From positions 1 through 11,766 of the forward strand of contig JAAZLZ010000261.1 of NCBI GenBank assembly GCA_012799075.1: DNA of 11,766 nt, in the 5' to 3' direction. The notes under the pieces were generated by a model, which saw only the letters and a list, made by a program, of their open reading frames with translations, was not told the origin of the DNA and made no database searches. Shown one piece after another: positions 1-6,280 of this stretch. The position numbers and the translations under genes were made by a program. Source of the stretch: Bacillota bacterium (lineage in GTDB: Bacteria > Bacillota > Limnochordia > JAAZLZ01). Positions within the stretch are counted from its first letter, which is position 1. Every line of letters begins with the position of its first letter.

Positions 1-840
1 AACCTGAGGCAACAGGGTATCCATCTTTCCACAACTATGATAGTATCGACAACCCCCATAAGACTTCGCAAGCTGCTTTTCATAGGGAAAGATGAATTCG
101 CGGTATGTATCCACAGAGAATAAGGCTCCATCCACCTCATCGTTATACAGGTCCGAAGGCCCCACCTCTCGATAGTCCATATAAATATACTTCCAAGTCG
201 GCTGTTCTTTCATGTCCACGTCCAAAAAGTTCGCCCGCTCCCGTTCATAGTGGAGCTTGGCCTTGACGAGAAACTGCATTAGACGATGAACAAAGTCGGG
301 ATCCTCCATCAGGTCAATGTAGATCTCAGTAAAACCCCGCAGCATGCAGGCTACACTCCACGGGCCCCTGGCCCAGCCAGGAAAGCTTATCTCCAACTCA
401 CCGTCAACCAATTCCTGCATCCTTGCGTACATACGGTGGACTTGAGGCATCATGCCGCCACTATAAAAATCAGGGAGCTCCAATCTGTCCAAGTCGCTTT
501 TTTCCTTGATTACAGGAGCCCCAAAACACGGTTCCTGTCCCGGTCGATAAATCGGTTCCACCCCAAACAAAGATGCTTCCAAGGTAGTGGCAAAATCAAG
601 ACCAACAACCGGCTTGATGACATTATCATCGGGCACATGGTCATACTTGAAGATCTTCGCCATCAGCTGGGTGCGCAAACAAAGCTCAGCGTCGGTGAAA
701 TATTGAACTAGATCTACACCAAATCGATCAGCAAACCATGGCCTGGCCAAGCCTACGTACACTGGCGTTCCAGGAGTCTCCTTACGACTAGACTGCTCAG
801 CAATGTCCTTTACTCTATGCACTAGTTCTTTCATTTCCAT
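1..840 (-). CDS. URO-D superfamily (MtaA/CmuA-like) protein, C-terminus beyond window
   Basis: The frame runs open for 280 codons from ATG at 840 to the left edge, so the gene is cut at its 3' end. The start is supported by AAGGGG at 851-856, ten bases upstream, and by an in-frame stop at 862-864. The product looks like the uroporphyrinogen decarboxylase / corrinoid methyltransferase superfamily. Residues 266-272 read YYHSCGK, the His-x-Cys motif that MtaA-type methyltransferases use for zinc and thiol-substrate binding. It is preceded by a TIM-barrel-like stretch including VDTYREFIFPYEKQLAKS. The N-terminal Arg-rich substrate motif of HemE (RQAGRYLP-like) is absent, so heme synthesis is unlikely. 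It is the second member of this superfamily here and lies downstream of a TRAP operon. Methyl transfer is an inference; the family also includes uncharacterised members. The third HxCxnC ligand would lie outside the window. Confidence 0.8.
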   Translation of the reverse strand, partial: MEMKELVHRVKDIAEQSSRKETPGTPVYVGLARPWFADRFGVDLVQYFTDAELCLRTQLMAKIFKYDHVPDDNVIKPVVGLDFATTLEASLFGVEPIYRPGQEPCFGAPVIKEKSDLDRLELPDFYSGGMMPQVHRMYARMQELVDGELEISFPGWARGPWSVACMLRGFTEIYIDLMEDPDFVHRLMQFLVKAKLHYERERANFLDVDMKEQPTWKYIYMDYREVGPSDLYNDEVDGALFSVDTYREFIFPYEKQLAKSYGGCRYYHSCGKMDTLLPQV

Positions 841-1124
841 GAGTAGAACACCCCTTAGCTTTTATCCTAATCTCCTTAACCAACCGTTAAGTGGTGAACG
901 CTAATCTAGACTGACTCTCATAAGACACAGAACGAGTCCTTTGGTTAGAGTGGTTCGCTCGAGCTTAGCCCACACTTATCCCGAGGAAGTGGCCATAAAC
1001 AAGCAAAACACCATGGGGTGAGAGTCACTACGAGCCAACTCCACCCATGGACTAATGAACTAAGCATTAGGCCACTTCCATAGAAACATGGGTTTTCCTC
1101 TCCAAGCCCCTTCTCCAGTAAGCG
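841..1124 (-). other. Intergenic region dense in inverted repeats (candidate structured leader)
   Basis: No open frame with a plausible ribosome-binding site is visible in these 284 bases between dctM and the downstream URO-D gene. Perfect inverted repeats instead: GGAAGTGGCC at 985-994 with GGCCACTTCC at 1070-1079; TGACTCTCA at 912-920 with TGAGAGTCA at 1019-1027; CCATGGG at 1011-1017 with CCCATGG at 1044-1050; CTAATG at 1052-1057 with CATTAG at 1065-1070; CTTAAC at 875-880 with GTTAAG at 886-891. They nest and partly interlock, which suggests a folded 5' leader or a compound operator for the URO-D gene. I see no convincing sigma-70 promoter and no T-tract terminator, so whether dctM transcription stops here is open. 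It does not match the riboswitch consensus sequences I can recall, including B12. Confidence 0.45.
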
Positions 1125-2402
1125 TCATTGCATCATGAGTCGGGGTAACGTTAGGGAAATAGCTGGAATGTATGCAATGAGGAGAAGCGCAATAACCAGG
1201 GCTACATAAAACGGCACCAATTCCCTGCTCACTTTAGCTATAGAGGTTTTGGCAATTTCTGTAACAGCAAACAGACATACCCCGACAGGAGGGGTAATTA
1301 CCCCAATCATGAGGCCAACTAACATTACAATCCCAAAATGGATGGGATCAATACCTACTTCGGTAATGATAGGGAACACGATAGGTACTGTTAGCATCTG
1401 AATTGCTAACGCTTCCATAAAGGTACCCAGAATGATGTACATAATAATCAGTAGAAGCATAATTACCCCCGGTTCCCTGGAAAAAGAGCACATCCAATTG
1501 GTAACCGATATAGGTACCCGTTCATAGATAAGAATCCAGGAAAAGACAGAAGCGGTGGCGATGATATACATTACCATGGCGCAACTCTGAATCGTGTCCT
1601 TGCAGACTGTCCATAAAGACTTTAGATCTAGTTCCCTGTACACTATGACACCAATGAAAAGAGCGTAAACAACTGCAACCACGGAGGCTTCCGTGGGTGT
1701 AAATATGCCTCCATAAATTCCGAGTAGGATAATTAGGGGCATTATCAAGGGCAACAGCGCACCCTTTAGGGAATCAGCGATTTGCCCAATTGAACAAGGC
1801 TCATATCGTGGGTAGTTCCTTCTAATTGATATGATCGTTGTACCTATCATCATCGTCACGGCCATAACTAAACCTGGGAAAATTCCAGCCATGAAAAGTT
1901 CACCAACAGACTGATTGGTAGACACAGCATAGATCACCCCGCCAATACTAGGTGGGATAATCGGGCTGAGGGTCGATGAAGCGGCAGTAACTGCTGCACT
2001 GAATTCAGGATCATATCCTTCTTTGACCATGGCTTCGATTTCAACTTTGCCTAGACCTGCGGCATCAGCCACAGCCGCCCCCGACATACCTGCAAAAATG
2101 ATACTAGCCAAGATATTCACATGGCCTAGTCCCCCAGGAATATGGCCAACCAACGTACGAGCAAAGTTGAAAATACGTTTTGCAATACCCCCACTATTCA
2201 TTAATGAACCCGCCAAGATAAAAAGGGGCACTGCCAGAAGAGTAAAAGAATCAACCCCCTTCATCATGCGCTGAACGATAGCCTCTATAGGAATTCCACC
2301 ATTCAGCAAGAAATAAAAGAGAGAACTAATTCCCAGGGCACTGGCAATTGGCATCCCGATTAGAATCAATACGGCAAAACTTAGCAACAATGCTGCGATC
2401 AT
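1125..2402 (-). CDS. dctM: TRAP transporter large permease subunit
   Basis: DctM forms the large membrane channel of a tripartite ATP-independent periplasmic (TRAP) transporter and couples sodium-driven uptake to solute delivered by DctP. I place the start at ATG 2402, giving 425 aa, the usual length; it overlaps the dctQ stop as ATGA and has GAGGAG eight bases upstream. The open frame extends 50 codons further (to 2552), but that part is out-of-frame dctQ sequence. The product begins MIAALLLSFAVLILIGMPIA and holds roughly a dozen hydrophobic segments. Recognisable DctM blocks are GMSGAAVADAAGLGKVEIE, ASSTLSPIIPPSIGGVIYAV and, near the end, GVITPPVGVCLFAV. The gene looks complete. The ATGA overlap implies translational coupling with dctQ in a 1:1 complex. 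Confidence 0.95.
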   Translation of the reverse strand: MIAALLLSFAVLILIGMPIASALGISSLFYFLLNGGIPIEAIVQRMMKGVDSFTLLAVPLFILAGSLMNSGGIAKRIFNFARTLVGHIPGGLGHVNILASIIFAGMSGAAVADAAGLGKVEIEAMVKEGYDPEFSAAVTAASSTLSPIIPPSIGGVIYAVSTNQSVGELFMAGIFPGLVMAVTMMIGTTIISIRRNYPRYEPCSIGQIADSLKGALLPLIMPLIILLGIYGGIFTPTEASVVAVVYALFIGVIVYRELDLKSLWTVCKDTIQSCAMVMYIIATASVFSWILIYERVPISVTNWMCSFSREPGVIMLLLIIMYIILGTFMEALAIQMLTVPIVFPIITEVGIDPIHFGIVMLVGLMIGVITPPVGVCLFAVTEIAKTSIAKVSRELVPFYVALVIALLLIAYIPAISLTLPRLMMQ

Positions 2403-2890
2403 TGACAAGGCTCCTCTGATGAATGATTTTTCTGCCTTAAAAGTCTTGTAAAGTGATTTATGTTGTGGATAATCATTAAAATACCTGCCAGAGGTATTGA
2501 TAGATAGACAGCTCCTGTGGGTGCCTGAAGAGAAGGGGTGGGTTTCAGCCATGTTAGCCTAACCATTCTCAGACCAACGATAACTAAGTAACAGGCAAAA
2601 ACCACTTCCATCACAGTAATTATTAGGTCTAGAGCCTTGTTGACTCTCGGGGGCAGTACTTTCTCCAAGCTGTCCAGACGGATATGAGAACGATTCTTGG
2701 TGAGCCACGCTGCCCCGAAGAAGGTAAGCCAAATCAAAGCAAAACGGGCTACCTCCTCGATCCAAACAATAGAATGGGTTGTAAAATAACGACAGATGAC
2801 TCCAGCAAACAGGGTAATGGTAATAACTGTTAGCGACAAAGCGCAGACAACCATTTCAAAATTAGTCCACAGAAAAAGCAAGGTGTTCAA
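2399..2890 (-). CDS. dctQ: TRAP transporter small permease subunit
   Basis: DctQ is the small membrane partner of DctM in TRAP transporters. The 163-aa product has four hydrophobic segments at about residues 12-34, 46-64, 87-108 and 126-142, with the family-like stretch FTTHSIVWIEEVARFALIWL between the first two. The start is TTG at 2890, with GGGGG at 2897-2901 spaced six bases upstream; the frame has no better start. That G-run can also pair with an upstream C-run, so the start may be subject to RNA-structure control (see the stem-loop between dctP and dctQ). The gene lies 58 bases after dctP and overlaps dctM by four bases, so the three subunits form one operon. Confidence 0.92.
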   Translation of the reverse strand: MNTLLFLWTNFEMVVCALSLTVITITLFAGVICRYFTTHSIVWIEEVARFALIWLTFFGAAWLTKNRSHIRLDSLEKVLPPRVNKALDLIITVMEVVFACYLVIVGLRMVRLTWLKPTPSLQAPTGAVYLSIPLAGILMIIHNINHFTRLLRQKNHSSEEPCQ

Positions 2891-2896
2891 TATTAA

Positions 2897-2929
2897 CCCC
2901 CATTTGAAGGGGGCGGATTTAACCGCCCC
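2897..2929 (-). promoter_or_regulatory. Intercistronic stem-loop with alternative pairing, dctP-dctQ
   Basis: In the transcript GGGGCGG (2929-2923) pairs perfectly with CCGCCCC (2916-2910) around the loop TTAAAT. No T-run follows, so this is not a standard terminator; such hairpins after a binding-protein gene often stabilise its mRNA and raise its level over the permease genes. The 3' arm can instead form CCCCC (2913-2909) with GGGGG (2901-2897), which contains the dctQ Shine-Dalgarno. The two folds exclude each other. Confidence 0.6.
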
Positions 2930-2948
2930 GCGAATAATGATTTTATCT

Positions 2949-3932
2949 TTATTGATAGGAAAGGATTTCCTCCACTATGTCCCCAAAGCGATCACCGTAC
3001 TGCTCATACACAGACTGGACCTTGATTCGGAAGGGTTCGGTATTAGGCCGGTTTATTACCATTCCTCTCTTTTCCAATTCAGCTTCCAAGGACTCATCGT
3101 CAGCAGCAATGAGACCACGATGGTATGTCTTCGCCTCATGGGCGGCCTCCATGACTGCCTTTTTATGTTCAGGAGAAAGTGACTGCCAGAACCGCTCACT
3201 AATCAAAAGTGGCAGGGGGGAGTATTGGTGGCGAGTAATGGAAAGATACTTCTGCACCTCGTATAAACCAGGATTATATATCCCTGTTAAGGGGTTTTCC
3301 TGACCATCGATGGTCCCTTGTTGAAGAGAGAGATAGACTTCTGGCCAAGCCATCGGTGTAACTTGTGCTCCTAAGGCTTTAAAAGTAGCAATTGACATTT
3401 CCCAGTTCGGAACGCGCATTTTGATTCCTTGTAGATCTTCTGGCTTTTCAATCGGACGACGGTTGTTGGTCATATTGCGGAATCCGTTTTCCCAGAAAGC
3501 CAATACCCTTATTCCCTGTGCCGGCAGGGATTCTACCAGGCGCTCACCAATGGGTCCATCCAATACCGCCCAAGCTTGTTCGAAGGAGCTAAACAAGAAA
3601 GGCATCTCAAGGCAATTTAAGTCCGGTGCCAGAGGGGAAATTGTCCCAACACCGGGAGCTGCAAACTGGGAAATGTTAAGCTGCAACTGTTCCACCATGT
3701 CCTCGTCTGAACCAAGAGAGGCGTCTGAAAAAACTTGGATTTCGATAGCTCCATTGGTCTTCTCTGCAACCAGTTCAGCGAATCTTAATGCACCCTTGTG
3801 GCGGGCATCGGACGTGTTATTTCCATGGCCGAATTTGGCCGTGATGGTCTTGGCAAGAACACTCCCGGTAAAAAGCAAAGTAGCGGTCAATAGTACAGCG
3901 ATCGCGATAGCAAACAAAGACGTGCGTTTCAT
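2949..3932 (-). CDS. dctP: TRAP transporter solute-binding protein, DctP family
   Basis: This is the extracytoplasmic receptor that captures the solute and hands it to DctQM. I choose ATG at 3932 (327 aa), because AAAGGGGT lies about seven bases upstream and the product then starts with a textbook signal peptide: MKRT followed by a hydrophobic core to about residue 27 (GSVLA, then K28). The frame is open back to 4010 but the extra 26 residues are polar. No lipobox cysteine is evident. The mature protein begins KTITAKFGHGNNTSDARHKG, typical of DctP. The conserved carboxylate-binding arginine is expected at R173 (GIKMRVPNWEM), with WPEVYLSLQQGTIDGQENP downstream at about 196-214. These residues fit an organic-acid ligand; identity is not readable. 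It sits 309 bases after the gntR-type regulator gene and 58 bases before dctQ. Confidence 0.95.
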   Translation of the reverse strand: MKRTSLFAIAIAVLLTATLLFTGSVLAKTITAKFGHGNNTSDARHKGALRFAELVAEKTNGAIEIQVFSDASLGSDEDMVEQLQLNISQFAAPGVGTISPLAPDLNCLEMPFLFSSFEQAWAVLDGPIGERLVESLPAQGIRVLAFWENGFRNMTNNRRPIEKPEDLQGIKMRVPNWEMSIATFKALGAQVTPMAWPEVYLSLQQGTIDGQENPLTGIYNPGLYEVQKYLSITRHQYSPLPLLISERFWQSLSPEHKKAVMEAAHEAKTYHRGLIAADDESLEAELEKRGMVINRPNTEPFRIKVQSVYEQYGDRFGDIVEEILSYQ

Positions 3933-4040
3933 CGAATTTACCCCTTTCTTCGGCAAAAGTGACCTCTGGAGCATTCCGTCATCTGAAAATGCTGCTTTTC
4001 TCGTCTGCATAAACCATCCTTTCCTGGACGCTTGTCCGTT

Positions 4041-4083
4041 AGTATTTAACTCCGAATCTTATAGACATTATTCGCCAAATACT
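4041..4083 (-). repeat. Imperfect inverted repeat in the dctP leader
   Basis: AGTATTT (4041-4047) and CGAAT (4053-4057) are mirrored by ATTCG (4070-4074) and AAATACT (4077-4083) around a 12-base centre. Twelve positions per arm pair, with an unequal interruption of five against two bases. It could be an operator for the neighbouring FCD regulator or an RNA hairpin in the leader; the sequence alone does not decide. Confidence 0.4.
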
Positions 4084-4156
4084 TACATATCCCTGCCATT
4101 AAAAGGCAAGTTTGGATTTATTTGTCGATACATTTCCTTGGACTCAGTAAGACCCA

Positions 4157-4185
4157 ATTATCACAAACGGCATCCTCCTTTTCAC
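4157..4185 (-). promoter_or_regulatory. Candidate sigma-70-type promoter for dctPQM
   Basis: On the minus strand GATAAT (4162-4157) matches the -10 consensus at five of six positions and carries the extended TGn element directly before it. GTGAAA (4185-4180) matches the -35 consensus at four of six with a 17-base spacer. Transcription would start near 4150, leaving a leader of about 220 bases before dctP. It was found by eye and other promoters are possible. Confidence 0.35.
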
Positions 4186-4241
4186 TTCCCTCACCGTCCT
4201 TCCTCAAAATTCACCCGATTCTCTTCCCAGCAAACAACAGC

Positions 4242-4961
4242 TTACGTTTCCACCTCCTCCCCCAATATTTCTTTAGCCAGACGCGTGGTATGTCTTAGAT
4301 GTTTCTCCATGGCCTTTTGTGCTCCCGGCCCATCCCGCTCCAATAGTCTTTGGTAAATCTCCCGATGGTCGACAATGGACTTGTCTCCCTCCCCAGGAAG
4401 ATCCAAAATCATCAGCTGATGTCGGCGGATAAGGTCTCTCATGTTTGTGAAGACTTGTTCTAAAATCGAATTACCAACTACTCGGACAAGAATCTCGTGG
4501 TAAACGATATCTGCCTCGGCGAAGGCTTCCTTGTTATCTTTATGCTTTTTCATTAGGTCGATTTGCCTATGCAAGAGTCTGAGGTCCTCAGCACCGACTC
4601 GCTCTGCCGCTAGGGCCGCGGCAGCAGTTTCCAGAATCCCTCGCATCTGCAGCAGATCGGACCATTCCTTGTCATTCAATAGCATTACTTTGGTTAGGGT
4701 CGTTGCCTGTTGAGATAAGAAAAGGCTATCCACAGAGGGTTCCTGAACAAAGGTCCCGGACCCTTGCTTTGTTCTGACCAACCCTAGCGCCTCCGCGTAT
4801 TGCAGACCCTCCCGAAGGGAGGACATGCTAATACCCAAGAGTCGGGCAAGCTTTTTTTGGGTGGGCAGCCTATCCCCCGGCATAAGCTCATTTTCCTTAA
4901 TGTAAGCCTCAAGCCGCTCACATACCCTTACCGACAATTTGTCGGCCTGCAATGGCTCCAC
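4242..4961 (-). CDS. FadR-type GntR-family transcriptional regulator (FCD domain)
   Basis: This is a ligand-responsive DNA-binding regulator, probably controlling the adjacent TRAP operon and perhaps the URO-D genes. The 239-aa product has an N-terminal winged helix-turn-helix (about 8-75): LMPGDRLPTQKKLARLLGIS, then LREGLQYAEALGLVRTKQGS, the GntR signature. A C-terminal helical FCD domain (about 97-230) carries the metal-site residues D151, H155, H199 and H221, so it likely binds a metal-coordinated carboxylate ligand. The start is GTG at 4961, with GGGGTGG five bases upstream. It is followed in the same direction by dctPQM, the usual arrangement for sugar-acid and organic-acid TRAP systems. 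A perfect palindrome lies within its first codons. The regulated genes and the ligand are inferred from position. Confidence 0.92.
   Translation of the reverse strand: MEPLQADKLSVRVCERLEAYIKENELMPGDRLPTQKKLARLLGISMSSLREGLQYAEALGLVRTKQGSGTFVQEPSVDSLFLSQQATTLTKVMLLNDKEWSDLLQMRGILETAAAALAAERVGAEDLRLLHRQIDLMKKHKDNKEAFAEADIVYHEILVRVVGNSILEQVFTNMRDLIRRHQLMILDLPGEGDKSIVDHREIYQRLLERDGPGAQKAMEKHLRHTTRLAKEILGEEVET
4931..4945. repeat. 15-base perfect palindrome inside the start of the FCD regulator gene
   Basis: CCGACAATTTGTCGG has two 7-base arms around a single central base and lies 17-31 bases into the coding region. GntR/FadR-family operators are short palindromes of this size, so it is a candidate autoregulatory site. 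One half (ATTTGTCG) recurs at 4120-4127 upstream of dctP, and CGACAA recurs at 5015-5020 upstream of this gene. Confidence 0.3.
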
Positions 4962-5039
4962 TCAATCCACCCCAATTCTTCAGATCACCGGAACACCTGA
5001 GTTCTTTTTTCTTTCGACAAGATTAGTTGTTCTCCTGCC

Positions 5040-5081
5040 AACAAATAACAAAGCGACGACCCCATCTTGGGAAATCGTCGC
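5040..5081 (-). terminator. Rho-independent terminator after the URO-D gene
   Basis: In the transcript GCGACGA (5081-5075) pairs perfectly with TCGTCGC (5059-5053). Inside the loop CCC and GGG can add three further pairs. A T-rich tail follows (TTTGTTATTTGTT). It sits 15 bases past the stop of the URO-D gene and separates it from the regulator gene. Confidence 0.85.
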
Positions 5082-5095
5082 AATCGGCAATTCAA

Positions 5096-6142
5096 CTACC
5101 CTCTAGCCGCACTGATCATCGCTTCAACATTCTCCAAAGATGTGCCCGGGGCCAGGCCCCCTCCTGAACAAAGGACACAGCCCCCTCCAGCAGCAAGATT
5201 CTTGATGCATTCCTTGGCCTTCGCGGTCACCTGGGCTGGGGTGCCCTCCAATAGAACCCTCAGAGGATGGAGATTGCCTAGTAAAGTCAGGGCGCTGCCC
5301 ACCGCGGCTTTTGCCTCGGCGGGATCGACATCACCGAAATGCCACATGTCTGAGCCAAGTTTGGGCAAATCCTCAAGAATGTGGCTAAGACCATCCTCGT
5401 TATGGTAAAGCTTAATTGCCCTGGGGAATTCCCCAAAGATTCGGCTGATATGGGGTACGGCATACTCATTGAAATGCTCAGGAGAAATTTGCCCGGGGAC
5501 ATGCTCGATCATGGCCACCAGCTTAAGCTCCCCCGCAATTGCCTCCAGCGCCTTTAGGTACCTGATAATCCCGTCGGTGATGAACTCCAGGAAGGAATGA
5601 ACCAGCTGGACATCGTCGTAGAATGCTACGTAAAGTTTGGTATGGCCTACCATGGCCGCAGCCACTTCCAAGGGACCCGTCGTCACCGCACAACCATCCA
5701 AGTAACCGACCCTGTCCACATACTTTCGATCCAGGTTATCGAGCATGTATCGGTACTCTTTCAATGCCTTGGGCATGAGCCCATCCTCCCTGGGATCGAT
5801 GGGCTTCATCTTCTTGAAATCGGCAACCTGTTCCATGTAGGGCATGGCCTGGGGCGGATTATCGTCCGACCAACGAATTGGTGAGCCAAAGGCAGAAGCC
5901 TCGAGGGCAACACCGTAATCGGGCCATACCCCGGGGATAATCAAGCAGTCGTCAAACCTATCTAACGGGAACAACTGAGAACGCAGTTTAATCTCAACGT
6001 CTTGATAGTAATCGAGCAGTCTTTTTGCCCCCGGCACCCTCACCAACGCACTTCGGGTGTTCCAAACGGCAACGGGCACCCGACTTGGTTCCTGATGGCC
6101 AAGGGTAGTCAAGAAATCTTGATAAACACCAGCTTTTGCCAA
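5096..6142 (-). CDS. URO-D superfamily protein, methyltransferase-like, atypical metal motif
   Basis: The product belongs to the uroporphyrinogen decarboxylase / MtaA-CmuA superfamily of TIM-barrel enzymes. The start is TTG at 6142 (348 aa), because AAGGAGG at 6151-6157 lies exactly eight bases upstream; GTG at 6148 would leave only two. Superfamily blocks visible are SRVPVAVWNTRSALVRV near the N-terminus, TTGPLEVAAAMVGHTKLYVA, then GNLHPLRVLLEGTPAQV and CVLCSGGGLAPGTSLENV near the C-terminus. Where MtaA-type proteins have His-x-Cys, this one reads YHNEDG (about residues 246-251), so the first thiol ligand is missing although the C-terminal cysteines remain. HemE's substrate arginine motif is absent. 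It is a single-gene unit between two terminators, next to a TRAP regulator. Function is unassigned; corrinoid-linked methyl transfer or a non-porphyrin decarboxylation are both possible. Confidence 0.85.
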   Translation of the reverse strand: MAKAGVYQDFLTTLGHQEPSRVPVAVWNTRSALVRVPGAKRLLDYYQDVEIKLRSQLFPLDRFDDCLIIPGVWPDYGVALEASAFGSPIRWSDDNPPQAMPYMEQVADFKKMKPIDPREDGLMPKALKEYRYMLDNLDRKYVDRVGYLDGCAVTTGPLEVAAAMVGHTKLYVAFYDDVQLVHSFLEFITDGIIRYLKALEAIAGELKLVAMIEHVPGQISPEHFNEYAVPHISRIFGEFPRAIKLYHNEDGLSHILEDLPKLGSDMWHFGDVDPAEAKAAVGSALTLLGNLHPLRVLLEGTPAQVTAKAKECIKNLAAGGGCVLCSGGGLAPGTSLENVEAMISAARG

Positions 6143-6150
6143 TTGCACTG

Positions 6151-6157
6151 CCTCCTT
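6151..6157 (-). promoter_or_regulatory. Shine-Dalgarno that fixes the URO-D start
   Basis: AAGGAGG on the minus strand is a near-full match to the anti-Shine-Dalgarno. Its spacing of eight bases favours the TTG codon at 6142 over the GTG at 6148, which is only two bases away. Confidence 0.75.
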
Positions 6158-6193
6158 TGAGCTCTTACTTCCCTATTTCGTCTCCCTCCAACA

Positions 6194-6224
6194 ATACAAA
6201 AGACCCGGGGATATCCACCGGGCC
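6194..6224 (-). terminator. Rho-independent terminator ending the alaS-DUF3870 block
   Basis: In the transcript GGCCCGG (6224-6218) pairs with CCGGGTC (6208-6202), six Watson-Crick pairs and one G-U, around a 9-base loop. It is followed by TTTTGTATT. It lies about 55 bases past the DUF3870 gene stop and marks the end of the housekeeping block. Confidence 0.85.
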
Positions 6225-6280
6225 AAACTTTGCTCCACAGGATAAAAGGGCTGCTTTTACCCCCGCAAAGACGACGGCGA

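Larger units (their letters stand above)
3933..4241 (-). promoter_or_regulatory. Leader and regulatory region of the TRAP operon
   Basis: No credible gene is visible in these 309 bases between the GntR-type regulator and dctP. The region has a candidate promoter (4157-4185) and an imperfect inverted repeat (4041-4083), described separately, plus the dctP Shine-Dalgarno just upstream of 3932. It also holds ATTTGTCG at 4120-4127, an 8-mer shared with the palindrome inside the start of the regulator gene (4931-4945). No Rho-independent terminator was found after the regulator gene, so read-through from it into dctP is possible. Confidence 0.5.

Noticed and set aside
286..711. Plus-strand open frame of 141 codons
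   Set aside because: It is antisense to the partial URO-D gene, whose minus-strand frame is open over the whole stretch and carries family motifs.
985..1079. Small transposable element (MITE) bounded by the 10-base inverted repeats
   Set aside because: The bases flanking the two arms show no target-site duplication, and other repeat pairs extend across the supposed boundaries.
841..1124. Cobalamin riboswitch upstream of the second URO-D gene
   Set aside because: It was considered because the family often uses corrinoids, but the B12-box and the conserved core of that riboswitch are not present.
2403..2552. N-terminal extension of DctM by 50 residues
   Set aside because: It overlaps dctQ out of frame and is polar. 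ATG 2402 has a well-spaced GAGGAG, gives the usual family start and forms the classic ATGA overlap.
2910..2929. Rho-independent terminator after dctP
   Set aside because: The stem is strong but CCTTC, not a T-run, follows it, and dctQ begins 20 bases further on.
3933..4010. N-terminal extension of DctP by 26 residues
   Set aside because: It would bury the signal peptide behind a polar segment and lacks a good ribosome-binding site; ATG 3932 has one.
3421..4356. Long plus-strand open frame of 311 codons
   Set aside because: It lies opposite dctP, its leader and the end of the FCD regulator gene. It has no recognisable domain, a low-complexity Ser/Arg/Pro-rich composition and no supported start, while both minus-strand genes are clear family members.
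5096..6142. HemE, the heme-pathway uroporphyrinogen decarboxylase
   Set aside because: The N-terminal arginine-rich substrate motif of HemE is missing, no other heme genes are nearby, and the C-terminal blocks fit the MtaA/CmuA-like branch better.
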